64,000 bases of DNA, taken from contig CAILMI010000049.1 of assembly GCA_903835255.1 (NCBI GenBank), positions 21,953 to 85,952 on the forward strand, in the 5' to 3' direction. Below the pieces are notes generated by a model. The model made no database searches. It had not been told where the DNA came from and was given only the letters and a program-made list of their open reading frames with translations. A program made the translations under genes and the position numbers. Numbering within the stretch: position 1 is the first letter of the stretch; every line of letters begins with the position of its first letter. The stretch comes from an uncultured Verrucomicrobia subdivision 3 bacterium (GTDB lineage: Bacteria > Verrucomicrobiota > Verrucomicrobiia > Limisphaerales > UBA11358). Of the stretch, positions 36,014 to 44,720 are shown piece by piece.

Positions 36014-36309
36014 ATATCACCGCCCAACAAACCGAATTTCTCAGTTGGAAAGTCGTTCCCGCCCGGCTCGATGCCACCCAGGCGGCGTGGTTTCTCGGCT
36101 TTGAACCGCACGAGATTCCAAGGCTCGTAACGGCAGGCTTGTTGAAACCGCTCGGCCATCCCGCCCGCAACAGCACCAAGTTCTTCGCCACCGAAACGCT
36201 GGAACAATACCGCCGCGACGAGAAATGGCTTGCCCGCGCCAGCGATGCCATCGCCAGCTACTGGCGGGAACGCAACGCCCGCAAGCAGAAGGCGCGCAGG
36301 CGTGCGTAA
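36010..36309 (+). CDS. Small DNA-binding-like protein; candidate excisionase
   Basis: The 99 residues contain DATQAAWFLGFEPHEIPRLV then TAGLLKPLGHPARNSTKFFA, the layout of a MerR/excisionase-type helix-turn-helix with a wing, and a basic C-terminus (RERNARKQKARRRA). It converges with the integrase, ending 12 bp before the integrase stop. In this place an excisionase or recombination directionality factor is reasonable, but small HTH proteins of this type also occur with the helicase/methylase gene it overlaps. Confidence 0.55.
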   Translation: MNITAQQTEFLSWKVVPARLDATQAAWFLGFEPHEIPRLVTAGLLKPLGHPARNSTKFFATETLEQYRRDEKWLARASDAIASYWRERNARKQKARRRA

Positions 36310-36321
36310 TCCCCAGGGCAT

Positions 36322-37398
36322 TCATCCAGCCGCCGAAATCGAGTGACCATTTCTTTCGGGCTTTGGCAGAGGCGGGAGCAACGGAATGATGCGGCCTTCC
36401 ACGTTTTGTTTTTCGTAGCTTTCCAGCGAAGGCAGTCTGACTTGCGCTTTGCGGGCGTAGGCACGGTGAATGGCCTTGCTGTTGTGTCCGAGGGCCTCTT
36501 GTGCAAACCGCTCTGGGTAACCGGCAGTTTTCGCGCGCTCCGCCCAAGCGTAGCGGTAAGAGTGCAGCGACACGCCCTTTATACCCAATCCATTGCATCG
36601 CTGCTTGAATTCCGTGGCGCGGTCGCCACAGCGAACGGATTGCAAGTAGGGAAACAACGGGCCGGTTGCCGGCATTTGCCGCAGGATGGCCTCAATGTCC
36701 GGGCCGAAATGGATCATTGCAAGGCTGCCGGTTTTCTGCCGGGTGTAAGCGATGGTCTGGTTGGGCCAGTCAATGTCCTCCGCCTTGAGATTTGCGATGT
36801 CAGTTTGAGAACCGCCGAGATGCCAGCAAAGTTCATAGAAACTGCGACGCTCCTGGTTCTTTTCCCGCTCAATGATGAGCTGATGTTCTTCGCTGGTGAT
36901 GGCGCGCCGTTCCTTGAAGCGCACTTCCGGCCAGAGGCGCTTGGGAATGAGCGGCCACGGCAGCCAGTTCATCGAAAGGCAGAAGTTGTGCAGTTTCCGC
37001 AGATGGACATTTGTGCTGACCGTGCCCGCCTTGAGACACGCGAACAGGTGCTCGGCCTGCGTTTCAAGAATCACACGATGGCGAATGTGGTCCAACGCGG
37101 TTTCTTTCGCTGCCCGCCGCCAGCGATCCTGGGTTGAGCCGTTCTTGGTCTCGACGATGGCATCAAGAGCTTGTTGCCAGGTCCGGGTCGCGACGCCTGA
37201 ATCCGTTCCGGCCAGGTATGCCTTAGCGATCTGGAGATTGAGTTGTGGCTGGCGGGTGGATTCATTGCGGGCGTTGAGCAGCGACGTGGCCTCGGCCCGA
37301 TTCCGAGTGCCGGTGCTTTCCTGCTTTCGGGTTTCGGTGTCTTCGATGTAGAACATGCCGCCGCGTTTGCGGCGGTAGAGGATGTAACGACGTTTCAT
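36322..37398 (-). CDS. Tyrosine recombinase (island integrase), box I Arg missing
   Basis: The 358 residues have a core-binding domain (about 70-165) and a catalytic domain with Lys in TRQKTGSLAM, HxxR in SLHSYRYAWAERAK, the second His in ALGHNSKAIHRAYARKA and Tyr in HRAYARK. The usual box I Arg (GLRxxEL) is replaced: LGGSQTDIANLKAEDID has Ser at that place, confirmed at codon level. It lies 215 bp from the tRNA-Cys end and should mediate integration there. Whether Ser is tolerated is unknown; a subgroup with this sequence may exist. Confidence 0.88.
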   Translation of the reverse strand: MKRRYILYRRKRGGMFYIEDTETRKQESTGTRNRAEATSLLNARNESTRQPQLNLQIAKAYLAGTDSGVATRTWQQALDAIVETKNGSTQDRWRRAAKETALDHIRHRVILETQAEHLFACLKAGTVSTNVHLRKLHNFCLSMNWLPWPLIPKRLWPEVRFKERRAITSEEHQLIIEREKNQERRSFYELCWHLGGSQTDIANLKAEDIDWPNQTIAYTRQKTGSLAMIHFGPDIEAILRQMPATGPLFPYLQSVRCGDRATEFKQRCNGLGIKGVSLHSYRYAWAERAKTAGYPERFAQEALGHNSKAIHRAYARKAQVRLPSLESYEKQNVEGRIIPLLPPLPKPERNGHSISAAG

Positions 37399-37541
37399 AG
37401 TTTCAGACTTTTGGTCCGAAGCTATGAGGCTGAACGCGGCTTTGGGCGTATCAGCTACACCAAACGGGCTGCGTATCCCGTCGTCGCGAGTGATTGCCGA
37501 GTTTTACCGGAGTAGTTGTTGAGTGGTAGCCCGGTAATGAT

Positions 37542-37566
37542 TTCACTGGCACTTTCACTGGCACTG
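37542..37566. repeat. Right arm-type repeat of the island
   Basis: ttcactggcactttcactggcactg, identical to 14581-14605. Located between the integrase start and the tRNA-Cys end, where integrase arm sites are expected. Confidence 0.7.
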
Positions 37567-37612
37567 GCCTCCTCTGGAATCTGCAACCCGTTGCAAAAAA
37601 GCAACTTAGAGT

Positions 37613-37636
37613 TGGAGGCGAGGGTCGGAATCGAAC
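37613..37636. repeat. attR: direct repeat in the tRNA-Cys 3' end
   Basis: Identical over 24 bp to 14378-14401. Covers CCA, the acceptor 3' strand and the T-arm of the tRNA. Confidence 0.88.
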
Positions 37637-37686
37637 CGACGATGCAGCTTTTGCAGAGCCGTGCCTTACCACTTGGCTACCCCGCC
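37613..37686 (-). tRNA. tRNA-Cys (GCA)
   Basis: Minus strand, 74 nt: acceptor ggcgggg pairs with cctcgcc (one G-U), D-arm with gccaagtggtaaggc, anticodon loop ctgcaaa with GCA (37652-37654), T-arm gtcggttcgattccgac, encoded CCA. It is complete and is the integration target of the island. Confidence 0.95.
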
Positions 37687-37944
37687 GCCTCTCACAGAGC
37701 GGTCAGTCTGCCGTGACGCCCGGATAATTTCAAGTTTTGCCGCGCGCAATTTTTAGCGCGACCGTGACTCAAATTTAAAACGTTCAGGGAGAAGCCCTGG
37801 GGGCAGGCGTCCGATCGCTGAACTCGCCGCCATCCCTCCCTTGCAGGCAGGGCAATGAAGTCGTCGGTGCTATCCGGAATCCTCTGCTGCGGTGAATTTT
37901 GTCTACTTGTAGGGGCGGCTCCGTTGATGGATGATTTTGAAATC

Positions 37945-38829
37945 ATGTTTCGCATCGGCATTGACCTCGGCGGTACAAAAATTGAAGGCATTGTTCTGGA
38001 CGCCCACGGCCGGGAACTGTTCCGGCAGCGCGTGGAGACGGAGCGTGAAAAAGGATATGCCCACATCCTCAATCGGATCCAAGCCGTGCATGACGCGCTG
38101 GTGGCGCGGTTGGAGGGGGCGCCGCACACCTTCGGCATCGGCACGCCGGGGGTGGTATCGCCCCGGACCGGCCTGCTGAAAAATTCCAACACGGTCTGCA
38201 TGAACGGCCAGCCGTTGAAGGCGGATCTGGAGCAGCGGCTGGGTCGGCAGATCGCGATTCAGAACGACGCCAATTGCTTCGCCATGGCAGAGGCGCAGCT
38301 CGGCGCGGGGCGCGGAAAGAAACTGGTCTTTGGCATCATTCTCGGCACGGGCTGCGGCGGCGGCATCGTCTACAACGGGGAGGTGCTGGCTGGGCCTCAG
38401 GGCATTGCGGGCGAGTGGGGGCACATGTCCATCGATCCCCGCGGCCCGGTCTGTTACTGCGGCCAGTCGGGCTGCGTGGAGGGATTCATCAGCGGCGGCG
38501 GCCTGGAGAACCGGTATGCGGAGCAGTTCGGGGTCCGGCGCTCCTTCCGCAACATCGAGCAGGACTATCATGCCGGCCTTCCGGAGGCGGCGGCGTTCAT
38601 GAAGGTGTTCTTCCGCCACTTCGGCCGGGCGGTGGCCAACCTGATCGATGTGCTGGACCCGGACCTGATCGTGCTCGGCGGCGGGGTGTCCAAGTTTGAC
38701 GCGCTCTACACGGAAGGCGTCGCCGAGGTGGCTCAATTTGTTTTCAATGACCGCTTGGAAACCCCCATCGTCAAACACCAGATCGGCGACTCCGCCGGGG
38801 TCATCGGCGCGGCCTTGATCGGGGTCTGA
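37945..38829 (+). CDS. ROK-family sugar kinase (glucokinase-like)
   Basis: From ATG 37945, 294 residues. ATP-binding RIGIDLGGTKIEGIVLD, GIGTPGVVSPRTG, catalytic NDANCFAMAEA, the ExGH motif GEWGHMSIDP, the zinc motif CYCGQSGCVEGFISG and VLGGGVSKFDALY are all ROK hallmarks. ROK kinases phosphorylate hexoses such as glucose, fructose or N-acetylglucosamine; the exact sugar is not set by sequence alone. An ATG at 37927 is an alternative start. Confidence 0.92.
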   Translation: MFRIGIDLGGTKIEGIVLDAHGRELFRQRVETEREKGYAHILNRIQAVHDALVARLEGAPHTFGIGTPGVVSPRTGLLKNSNTVCMNGQPLKADLEQRLGRQIAIQNDANCFAMAEAQLGAGRGKKLVFGIILGTGCGGGIVYNGEVLAGPQGIAGEWGHMSIDPRGPVCYCGQSGCVEGFISGGGLENRYAEQFGVRRSFRNIEQDYHAGLPEAAAFMKVFFRHFGRAVANLIDVLDPDLIVLGGGVSKFDALYTEGVAEVAQFVFNDRLETPIVKHQIGDSAGVIGAALIGV

Positions 38830-39099
38830 TGCCGTATAAGCTAGTTTTCCCCATGCAAGTCGGCCGTTGCCGCTTTTGATTCTTCCGGGCGTTAGGTTTT
38901 TCCGCAATCCCGCCTTCAATGCGGGTGCCGCACTTCAGCCGGCGGCGCGGACCGGATAAGCCTGAAGGTAGGGGTGCAAGAGAATGAATAAATTCGGCCG
39001 GGCTGGATGGCTGGATTTGACAGAGCCTATTTTCTGCGGGAGCGTGGACAGGGACGGAGTTAATTCCCTTCGCAAAATCAAAACAACCAAGGAGATCCT

Positions 39100-39510
39100 A
39101 TGAAAAAAAGTATTCTGTTCATCGCCGCGCTCGCTATTCTGACATGGCTGCCTTGTCAGATGATGGCCCAGGAAAAAGGTGCCACCAAGTTGCTCACCCT
39201 GAAAACCCTGCCGGATTTGCAGCAGGTGGAGGCCGGGGACACGATTGTGATGTCCTGCCCCAAATGTAAGGATGCGTTTGCAGTGAGCGTGACCCAGACC
39301 TTCAAGGGGGTCAGCCCTGAAGAGGTTAATACAATGGTGCAACATCTGTGCCCGACGTGTGTCACGACCATTAAGACCACCGGTGTCGGCAAGCACGCTG
39401 CGAGCAAGCTAGTGCATACTTGTAATCACTGCGGCAGCAAGGAAGTCACCTGTTGCCTCATGAAAAAAGGCGGCGGAGCGACTCCGGGCATGGAAGAGCC
39501 CAAGCATTGA
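39100..39510 (+). CDS. Secreted Cys-rich protein with CxxC motifs
   Basis: The 136-residue product has a signal peptide ending near MMAQE (residue 24) and a good Shine-Dalgarno (aaggag). It carries three CxxC pairs: MSCPKCKDAF, LCPTCVTT and TCNHCGSKEVTCC. The spacing suggests one or two zinc-ribbon-like knuckles or thiol pairs. No family name is known to me. It is monocistronic, with a strong terminator after it. Confidence 0.7.
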   Translation: MKKSILFIAALAILTWLPCQMMAQEKGATKLLTLKTLPDLQQVEAGDTIVMSCPKCKDAFAVSVTQTFKGVSPEEVNTMVQHLCPTCVTTIKTTGVGKHAASKLVHTCNHCGSKEVTCCLMKKGGGATPGMEEPKH

Positions 39511-39536
39511 CGGGCAGTCAATCGTCGGTACGAGAT

Positions 39537-39567
39537 GGGCGGCGCGAAAGCGCCGCCCGTTTTTTTT
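39537..39567 (+). terminator. Rho-independent terminator
   Basis: 9-bp stem gggcggcgc/gcgccgccc with GAAA tetraloop (39537-39558), followed by eight T at 39560-39567. Confidence 0.92.
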
Positions 39568-40011
39568 GATCTGCCCCGATCAAGATCGCTCCCTGATATC
39601 GGATGGCGATTCTCCGAAATCAGTCCCTGCCTGCGTCCCGGTTCCCTCGATTCTGTCATTCGTCCGCGCCCTCTCCCTTCCGGGATGATTATTGGCGCGG
39701 GCTTGGTATGTGCGGGCGAAAAATAGGGCGTCCCGACCGCCGCCCAGAGCTCGGGTGTTTTAAGACAGTCCTGTCCCGAAACTCCTCCTGTCGCATTGTG
39801 CCTGGGACACCTCAGTGCCCGTCATCCATCGGGACAGCAAAAAAAATGGCGGCTCCCCGGAGAGGGAGCGGTTGAAAACTCCCAGCCTATCAAGGGGTTC
39901 TGCCGTTCATTTTTCCGGACAGTCTCCAGTCCGGTTTCTTCACCGGTTCGTGCATCGATAAAAAAAGGAGCCCGTCGCCGGGTTGGCAAGAAGATTGCGT
40001 TAGCCACCGGT
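39568..40011. other. Intergenic region, no gene recognised
   Basis: About 440 bp. Visible are short palindromes (gctccccggagagggagc near 39851) and A-rich runs, which might belong to a 5' leader. No riboswitch class was recognised and no frame has gene-like composition. Confidence 0.4.
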
Positions 40012-40554
40012 ATGATTCAAAAAACAGCGATCGTTTACCGGTATGGGCGGCTTGCCGTCCTTGTGTTCTCCATGGGTTTGGTTTTTGCCATGCAGCCGAT
40101 GCGGGCACTGGCCGTCACGGGTCTGGCTCTGGTGTGGACGCCCAGCACCTCGTCGAATGTCGCGGGTTACCACGTGTACTACGGCGGAATGAGCGGCGTG
40201 TACACCAACCGGGTCTCCACGGACAATGCGACCAATGCGGTCATCTCCGGATTGGTGGAGGGGGCGACCTATTACTTTGCTGCGGCCGCCTATGACAGCG
40301 CCGGGCTGGAAAGCCCGCTTTCAAACGAGGCCTTCTCTGTGGCCGCTCCGGTGCAGTTGACGCTGTCGATCCCCGCCGGCGGGCAGTTGACGCTGAGGAT
40401 GACGGGTGCTTCCGGCATCCCGCACGTCATTGAGGCCTCCACCGATCTGGTCCACTGGGTGTCGGTTGAGACCAATGTGGCCCCCTTCACCTTTACGGAC
40501 CCCGCTGCCGGCCAGTTCAGCCAGAGGTTTTATCGCTCCGTCGCTGCCCTTTAA
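40012..40554 (+). CDS. Secreted fibronectin type III protein
   Basis: From ATG 40012, 180 residues: a membrane-type signal segment (LAVLVFSMGLVFAMQPM), then one FN3 domain at about 38-115 (LALVWTPSTSSNVAGYHVYY, YTNRVSTDNATNAVISGLVE, YYFAAAAYDSAGLESPLSNE). The final 60 residues are the Trp-containing C-terminal module (IEASTDLVHWVSVETN, then FSQRFYRSV), seen in other exported proteins here. It is probably cell-surface or extracellular; partner unknown. Confidence 0.78.
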   Translation: MIQKTAIVYRYGRLAVLVFSMGLVFAMQPMRALAVTGLALVWTPSTSSNVAGYHVYYGGMSGVYTNRVSTDNATNAVISGLVEGATYYFAAAAYDSAGLESPLSNEAFSVAAPVQLTLSIPAGGQLTLRMTGASGIPHVIEASTDLVHWVSVETNVAPFTFTDPAAGQFSQRFYRSVAAL

Positions 40555-40815
40555 GAAACTGGAGGCAGAGGCGTCCGTCGGGGATATCGGGCCGGGGGCA
40601 GACTTCAGAGAGGTGGGATTAAAACGGTTTGCCCCGGCCGTCTAAAATAACGATGCATTCACCGAACGGGGCCTCTGGACCGGTCCGCTCAAGTGGCTGT
40701 TGGGCTTACTCCCCGGCTATTCCTTGAAAGAGCTTTTTATCATTTCATAATATCTTGCCAAGTAATCTGCCCCTGACATCTTGGAATCTTTAACGTGCAA
40801 CCCAGACCCTCATTT

Positions 40816-42456
40816 ATGTCTTCTGTGCCCTCATCCTTGACTGAAGCGACCATTCCCCGGCATCTGGTGCGCCGCCTGTCCGAACACGGTGTGGAGATGG
40901 GATTCGGGATTGTTGGCGACTATGCGCTCCGGCTTTTCGGGGCATTGAACGATGCCGGGCTGCCCATGCTGGTGACCGCGGATGAGCAGGGGGCCGGCTT
41001 TGCGGCAGACGCCTTTGCCAGATTGCGGGGATTCGGAATGGTCGGCTGCACCTACGGCGTGGGGGGGCTCAAGCTGGCCAACGCGGTGGCCAATGCCTGG
41101 GCCGAACAGGTGCCGCTGCTCGTGGTGTCCGGGTCTCCCGGGGTGGCCGAGAGAGCCAGCGGGGCCATGCTGCACCACAAAATCAAGGACTTTGACACGC
41201 AATACCGCGTCTTCCGCGATCTCACGGTGGCCCAGGCCCTGCTGGATAATCCGGTGACGGCGGCTGCCCAGATTGACCATGTGATCGCCCGGGTATTGGA
41301 GACTCAGCGGCCGGGTTATCTCGAAATCCCGCGTGACCTGATCGATGGCTTGATTCCTACCCCGGCGGGTCCGATTTTGGTGAAGCCGCAGCGGGTGGAC
41401 CCGTTCCGGCTGGAGGCGGCAGTCGCTGATGTGATGTCTCTGCTGGGCTCCGCAAAGTCGGCAGTCATCCTGGCTGGAGCGCAAGTTTCCCGGCGCGCTC
41501 TGGGAAAATCTCTATTGGAAATTGCCAATCATTCAGGCATCCCCGTTGCCACCAGCTCTCTGGGAAAAGGGGTTTTCCCTGAAGGACATCCCCTCTCTTT
41601 GGGGGTGTACCAGGGCGTGGTCAGCCCGGCTGCCGTGGTTGACAAGGTGGAAAACGCGGAGGCCATTCTTAGCTTTGGGGTCCTTCCCACCGACCTCAAC
41701 TTTGGCGGGTTCACGGCCCGGATCGACCCCACGCTGCTCGTGGAGTGCACGGACGACAGTGTTACGGTGGGACTTCGCACCTACCGCAATGTTCCGCTGT
41801 CGGCGTTTCTTCCGGCTCTGCAGGAGGAGCTGGCCAAAAAACCGGCGGCGGTCCTCCCGTCATCGAATCCTCCCCCCTTCGTATCTCAAGGTGAAGTTCC
41901 GATTCATGTGGAGAGGCTGATCGCCGCGCTGACCCATTGCCTGGATGCCCGGCACGGATTCATCGTGGATCCGGGGGATTGTATGTTTGCCGCGGTGGAG
42001 CTGCGCGTCCCCAACTGGTGCCTATCCAGTGCCTACTATGCCACCATGGGCTATGCGGTGCCGGCGGCGCTGGGTGCGGGCAAGGCGGATCCGGGTCGGC
42101 GTCCGGTGGTGCTGGTCGGGGACGGCGCGTTTGCCATGACCGGGCTGGAGGCGGGCTGGTGTGCCTTTCACGGCGTCCATCCCATTATCATCGTCATGGA
42201 CAATTCTGGGTATGGCACCCAGCGGCCGATGCGGGACGGTCCCTTCAATGACATTGCCCCGATGGCGAGCGAGCGTCTCACGGAGGTGTTTGGGGTTGGA
42301 AAAGGCTGGCTGGCGACCACTGAGAATCAGCTGGTGGCGGCTCTTCGGGAAGCCTTCGCCTCCGATACCCTTGCCATCATCCGCGTCCAGGTGCCCAAGG
42401 GATCTTACAGCCCCGCTCTCAAGCGGCTCACGGATGCCCTTGGCAAACGCGTGTAG
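40816..42456 (+). CDS. Thiamine-pyrophosphate-dependent 2-oxoacid decarboxylase-like enzyme
   Basis: From ATG 40816, 546 residues (GTG 40795 possible). N-terminal pyrimidine-binding domain with catalytic Glu in TADEQGAGFAADAFARLRG, a central domain, and the C-terminal PP-binding motif GDGAFAMTGLEAGWCAF closing in MDNSGYGTQRP (GDG...N). The whole resembles pyruvate/indolepyruvate/phenylpyruvate decarboxylases more than acetolactate synthase, since HHKIKDFDTQYRVF and YYATMGYAVPAALGAG are of that type. Substrate is not certain. It stands alone. Confidence 0.82.
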   Translation: MSSVPSSLTEATIPRHLVRRLSEHGVEMGFGIVGDYALRLFGALNDAGLPMLVTADEQGAGFAADAFARLRGFGMVGCTYGVGGLKLANAVANAWAEQVPLLVVSGSPGVAERASGAMLHHKIKDFDTQYRVFRDLTVAQALLDNPVTAAAQIDHVIARVLETQRPGYLEIPRDLIDGLIPTPAGPILVKPQRVDPFRLEAAVADVMSLLGSAKSAVILAGAQVSRRALGKSLLEIANHSGIPVATSSLGKGVFPEGHPLSLGVYQGVVSPAAVVDKVENAEAILSFGVLPTDLNFGGFTARIDPTLLVECTDDSVTVGLRTYRNVPLSAFLPALQEELAKKPAAVLPSSNPPPFVSQGEVPIHVERLIAALTHCLDARHGFIVDPGDCMFAAVELRVPNWCLSSAYYATMGYAVPAALGAGKADPGRRPVVLVGDGAFAMTGLEAGWCAFHGVHPIIIVMDNSGYGTQRPMRDGPFNDIAPMASERLTEVFGVGKGWLATTENQLVAALREAFASDTLAIIRVQVPKGSYSPALKRLTDALGKRV

Positions 42457-42548
42457 CCCGGGTGCGTAAGCTCTGCGGTGGAGTGACCCTGCTGGGTACC
42501 ATTTAAGATTGCCTCGAACGCGCGGCGGTTTAGAGTGTCTGTCATCCA

Positions 42549-43427
42549 ATGAAACTATTTTTTCTGGCCCTCGGGTTGGCAATCTCGGTGAGTCTCCGCG
42601 CCCCAGCGCAGGTCGCAGTGGAGGTGGTGCTCGAGCAGGAGCAGTTTCTGCCAAGCGAATCCATGCCCGTGGCCGTCCGAATTAAGAACCGGTCCGGGCA
42701 GCCGCTGCATCTGGGTGCGGAAGCGAACTGGCTGACCTTTGACGTGGAGGGGGCTGACGGTCTGATTGTGCTGAAAAACGCCGAGGTGCCGGTGGTGGGC
42801 GAATTTGAACTGAACTCGTCGCAGGTGGCGACCAAGCGGGTCGATCTGGCGCCGTATTTCGGAATGACCCAGCCCGGCCGTTATCACGTGACGGCCACGG
42901 TGCGGGTGAAGGCTTGGGGGACGGACATAACGAGCCCCGTCAAAAACTTCGATGTGATCACCGGGGCTAGGATCTGGTCGCAGGATTTCGGGATGCCGCC
43001 GTCGGCCGGCGCGACCAACCGGCCGCCGGAAGTGCGCAAGTACACCCTGCAGAAGGCGAACTATTTGCGCGGCCAATTGCGATTGTATGTGGAGGTGAGC
43101 GATGCGACGGAGTCGCACGTGTTCAAAGTGGTGAACATCGGCAAGACGGTTTCCTTCAGTACACCGGAAATCCAGCTGGACCGGCTGTCCAATCTTCATG
43201 TGATGTGGCAGAGCGGTGCGGCCCATTTCACCTATGCGGTGGTGAGCCCGGAGGGGGCCCTGTTGCGTCAGGAAGTCTATGACTATGCGTCGTCGGGTCC
43301 GCGCCCGCGGCTGAGCATGGCCGACGACGGCACTGTGACGGTTTACGGCGGCGTGCGCCGGGTCCAGCCCGAGCCGATGCCGATGGTGAAATCACCCAAT
43401 GACTTGTCCGGGCCAGGGATGCCCTGA
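42549..43427 (+). CDS. Secreted hypothetical protein
   Basis: The 292 residues have a signal peptide cleaved near APAQV (residue 21). The first half is a beta-rich domain (LEQEQFLPSESMPVAVRIKN, TQPGRYHVTATVRV). The second half has RLYVEVSDATESHVFKVVNI, LDRLSNLHVMWQSGAAHF and FTYAVVSPEGALLRQEVYDY. I recall similar proteins only in Verrucomicrobia and Planctomycetes. No function is known. Confidence 0.7.
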   Translation: MKLFFLALGLAISVSLRAPAQVAVEVVLEQEQFLPSESMPVAVRIKNRSGQPLHLGAEANWLTFDVEGADGLIVLKNAEVPVVGEFELNSSQVATKRVDLAPYFGMTQPGRYHVTATVRVKAWGTDITSPVKNFDVITGARIWSQDFGMPPSAGATNRPPEVRKYTLQKANYLRGQLRLYVEVSDATESHVFKVVNIGKTVSFSTPEIQLDRLSNLHVMWQSGAAHFTYAVVSPEGALLRQEVYDYASSGPRPRLSMADDGTVTVYGGVRRVQPEPMPMVKSPNDLSGPGMP

Positions 43428-43517
43428 GTTCAGACTTGGATGAGCCGTAATACAGCTCCTGCCCAGTCCTTTCGATTTTCTTCAGGCACACGGCCCGATG
43501 TTTTCCATGGCACGGCT

Positions 43518-44573
43518 CTAGCGGAGCAGGTCGTCGGCGTCGATGACCTCCGCCTGCATGGTTTTGAGGAGCAGGTTGGCGCGGGTGAGGGCGTTGTTCT
43601 GGGTTTCGCCGAAGAATGATTTCAGCCGGACCCGCACGGCGGCCACGATATCGCCGTTCCGGTCGCGAAAGGGCAGGGTCACGACCACGGTGCCGTGATC
43701 TTTTCCATAAAAAGTTTTCCCGCTGGTGATGGCCTCTTTTTCCGAATCGGTGCCGGGCTGGCCGTTTTCTTTCTCCACCTTGCTGGCGATGACGTGAGGG
43801 ACGCCTTGCGAGTTGAGCGCGTAAATCCTCAGTTCCAGGATGCGCGGCTGTTTTTCCAGAATGCCGTTCACCAGGCGTTGGGCGGCGGGGATGCGCGGGG
43901 TGTATTCAATGATCGGGTCGCAAAAATAACTCACCGCATCCGATTTGGTCCAAAACCCGATCTGCCCACTGGTGAAGGTGTTGTCCTGCAGGGGCGGCAT
44001 CACGGGCTGGTCATTGAGCCAGCAGGTGATCTGGTTGCCCTGGCATTGGACGGCGAGCGTGTGCCAGACATTGGTCGGGATTTCCAGCGCGGGTCCTATG
44101 GGGTCGGAGCGGAGGCCATCCACCATCTTATAAAAGCGGATGTTATGTCCGAGGGCGCTGGCCCGGAGGACATAGAAGTTGGAGGTGTTTTGATAGCGGA
44201 AGACCACGCCGGCCATCTGTTCGGTCATTCCGCTGACGAGTTTGAACCGCGCGGTGAGCTTGAAATCCTTGAATATTTCCCGCTCATAAAGACACAGCGG
44301 AAAATGTTCGTCGGTCGTGTCCTGACTGGTTTGCGCGAGCACCGCGCGGCGGGTGATCGCCGGGGCTTGATCGGTGAGCGGAGCAAGCAGGGGGGGCACC
44401 GTGTCCATGACAATTTGCCACGCGGGGGGGCGGCCGGAGCCGGCGAGGGCGACGTGAAAATTCGTCGGGGCTGTGCCCGCCGGAGAACCGCTGAAATCAA
44501 TTCTGATTTCAGCGCCCGGCACGGTGGCCGCGACCATGAGGAAGAGGCAGCAAATAAGAGAGCGCATTTCCAT
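43518..44573 (-). CDS. Secreted DUF1080/3-keto-disaccharide-hydrolase-like protein
   Basis: From ATG 44573, 351 residues with a signal peptide ending near VPGAE. Residues of about 60-235 form a concanavalin-like fold as in DUF1080: ICLY or FKDFKLTARFKLVSGMTEQM, AGVVFRYQNTSNFYVLRASA, WHTLAVQCQGNQITCWLND and SGQIGFWTKSDAVSYF. The last 100 residues are helical and mention redox-like PFRDRNGDIVAAVRVRL. A carbohydrate-binding or hydrolytic role is possible. No clear catalytic residue is assigned. Confidence 0.68.
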   Translation of the reverse strand: MEMRSLICCLFLMVAATVPGAEIRIDFSGSPAGTAPTNFHVALAGSGRPPAWQIVMDTVPPLLAPLTDQAPAITRRAVLAQTSQDTTDEHFPLCLYEREIFKDFKLTARFKLVSGMTEQMAGVVFRYQNTSNFYVLRASALGHNIRFYKMVDGLRSDPIGPALEIPTNVWHTLAVQCQGNQITCWLNDQPVMPPLQDNTFTSGQIGFWTKSDAVSYFCDPIIEYTPRIPAAQRLVNGILEKQPRILELRIYALNSQGVPHVIASKVEKENGQPGTDSEKEAITSGKTFYGKDHGTVVVTLPFRDRNGDIVAAVRVRLKSFFGETQNNALTRANLLLKTMQAEVIDADDLLR

Positions 44574-44720
44574 GAGCCTAGCAAAACCGGAGCAGGCGAC
44601 AAGTCCTTCCCTTTTGGGGCGGCGGGAGCAGCGCCTGTTTTCCCCTGCGCGGCACAGGGTTGTCCGGCTGAGGGGTGGGGTGTCCGTTCGAAGGCGAGCC
44701 AAAGCTTTTGACGCCGGGCT

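Larger units (their letters stand above)
14378..37636. mobile_element. 23-kb genomic island integrated in tRNA-Cys
   Basis: Bounded by 24-bp direct repeats, with the intact tRNA at the right end and a tyrosine recombinase gene 215 bp inside that end. The doubled motif ttcactggcactttcactggcactg is identical at 14581 and 37542, just inside each end, like arm-type integrase sites. Cargo: metal-handling genes, exported proteins, AbiE, and fragments of a GajB-like helicase, hsdR, a symporter and a large helicase/methylase. No conjugation genes were recognised, so it is at most mobilisable or now immobile. Confidence 0.82.

Noticed and set aside
39851..39920. Possible c-di-GMP riboswitch before the FN3 gene
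   Set aside because: Hairpins are present but the conserved class I and II core sequences are absent.
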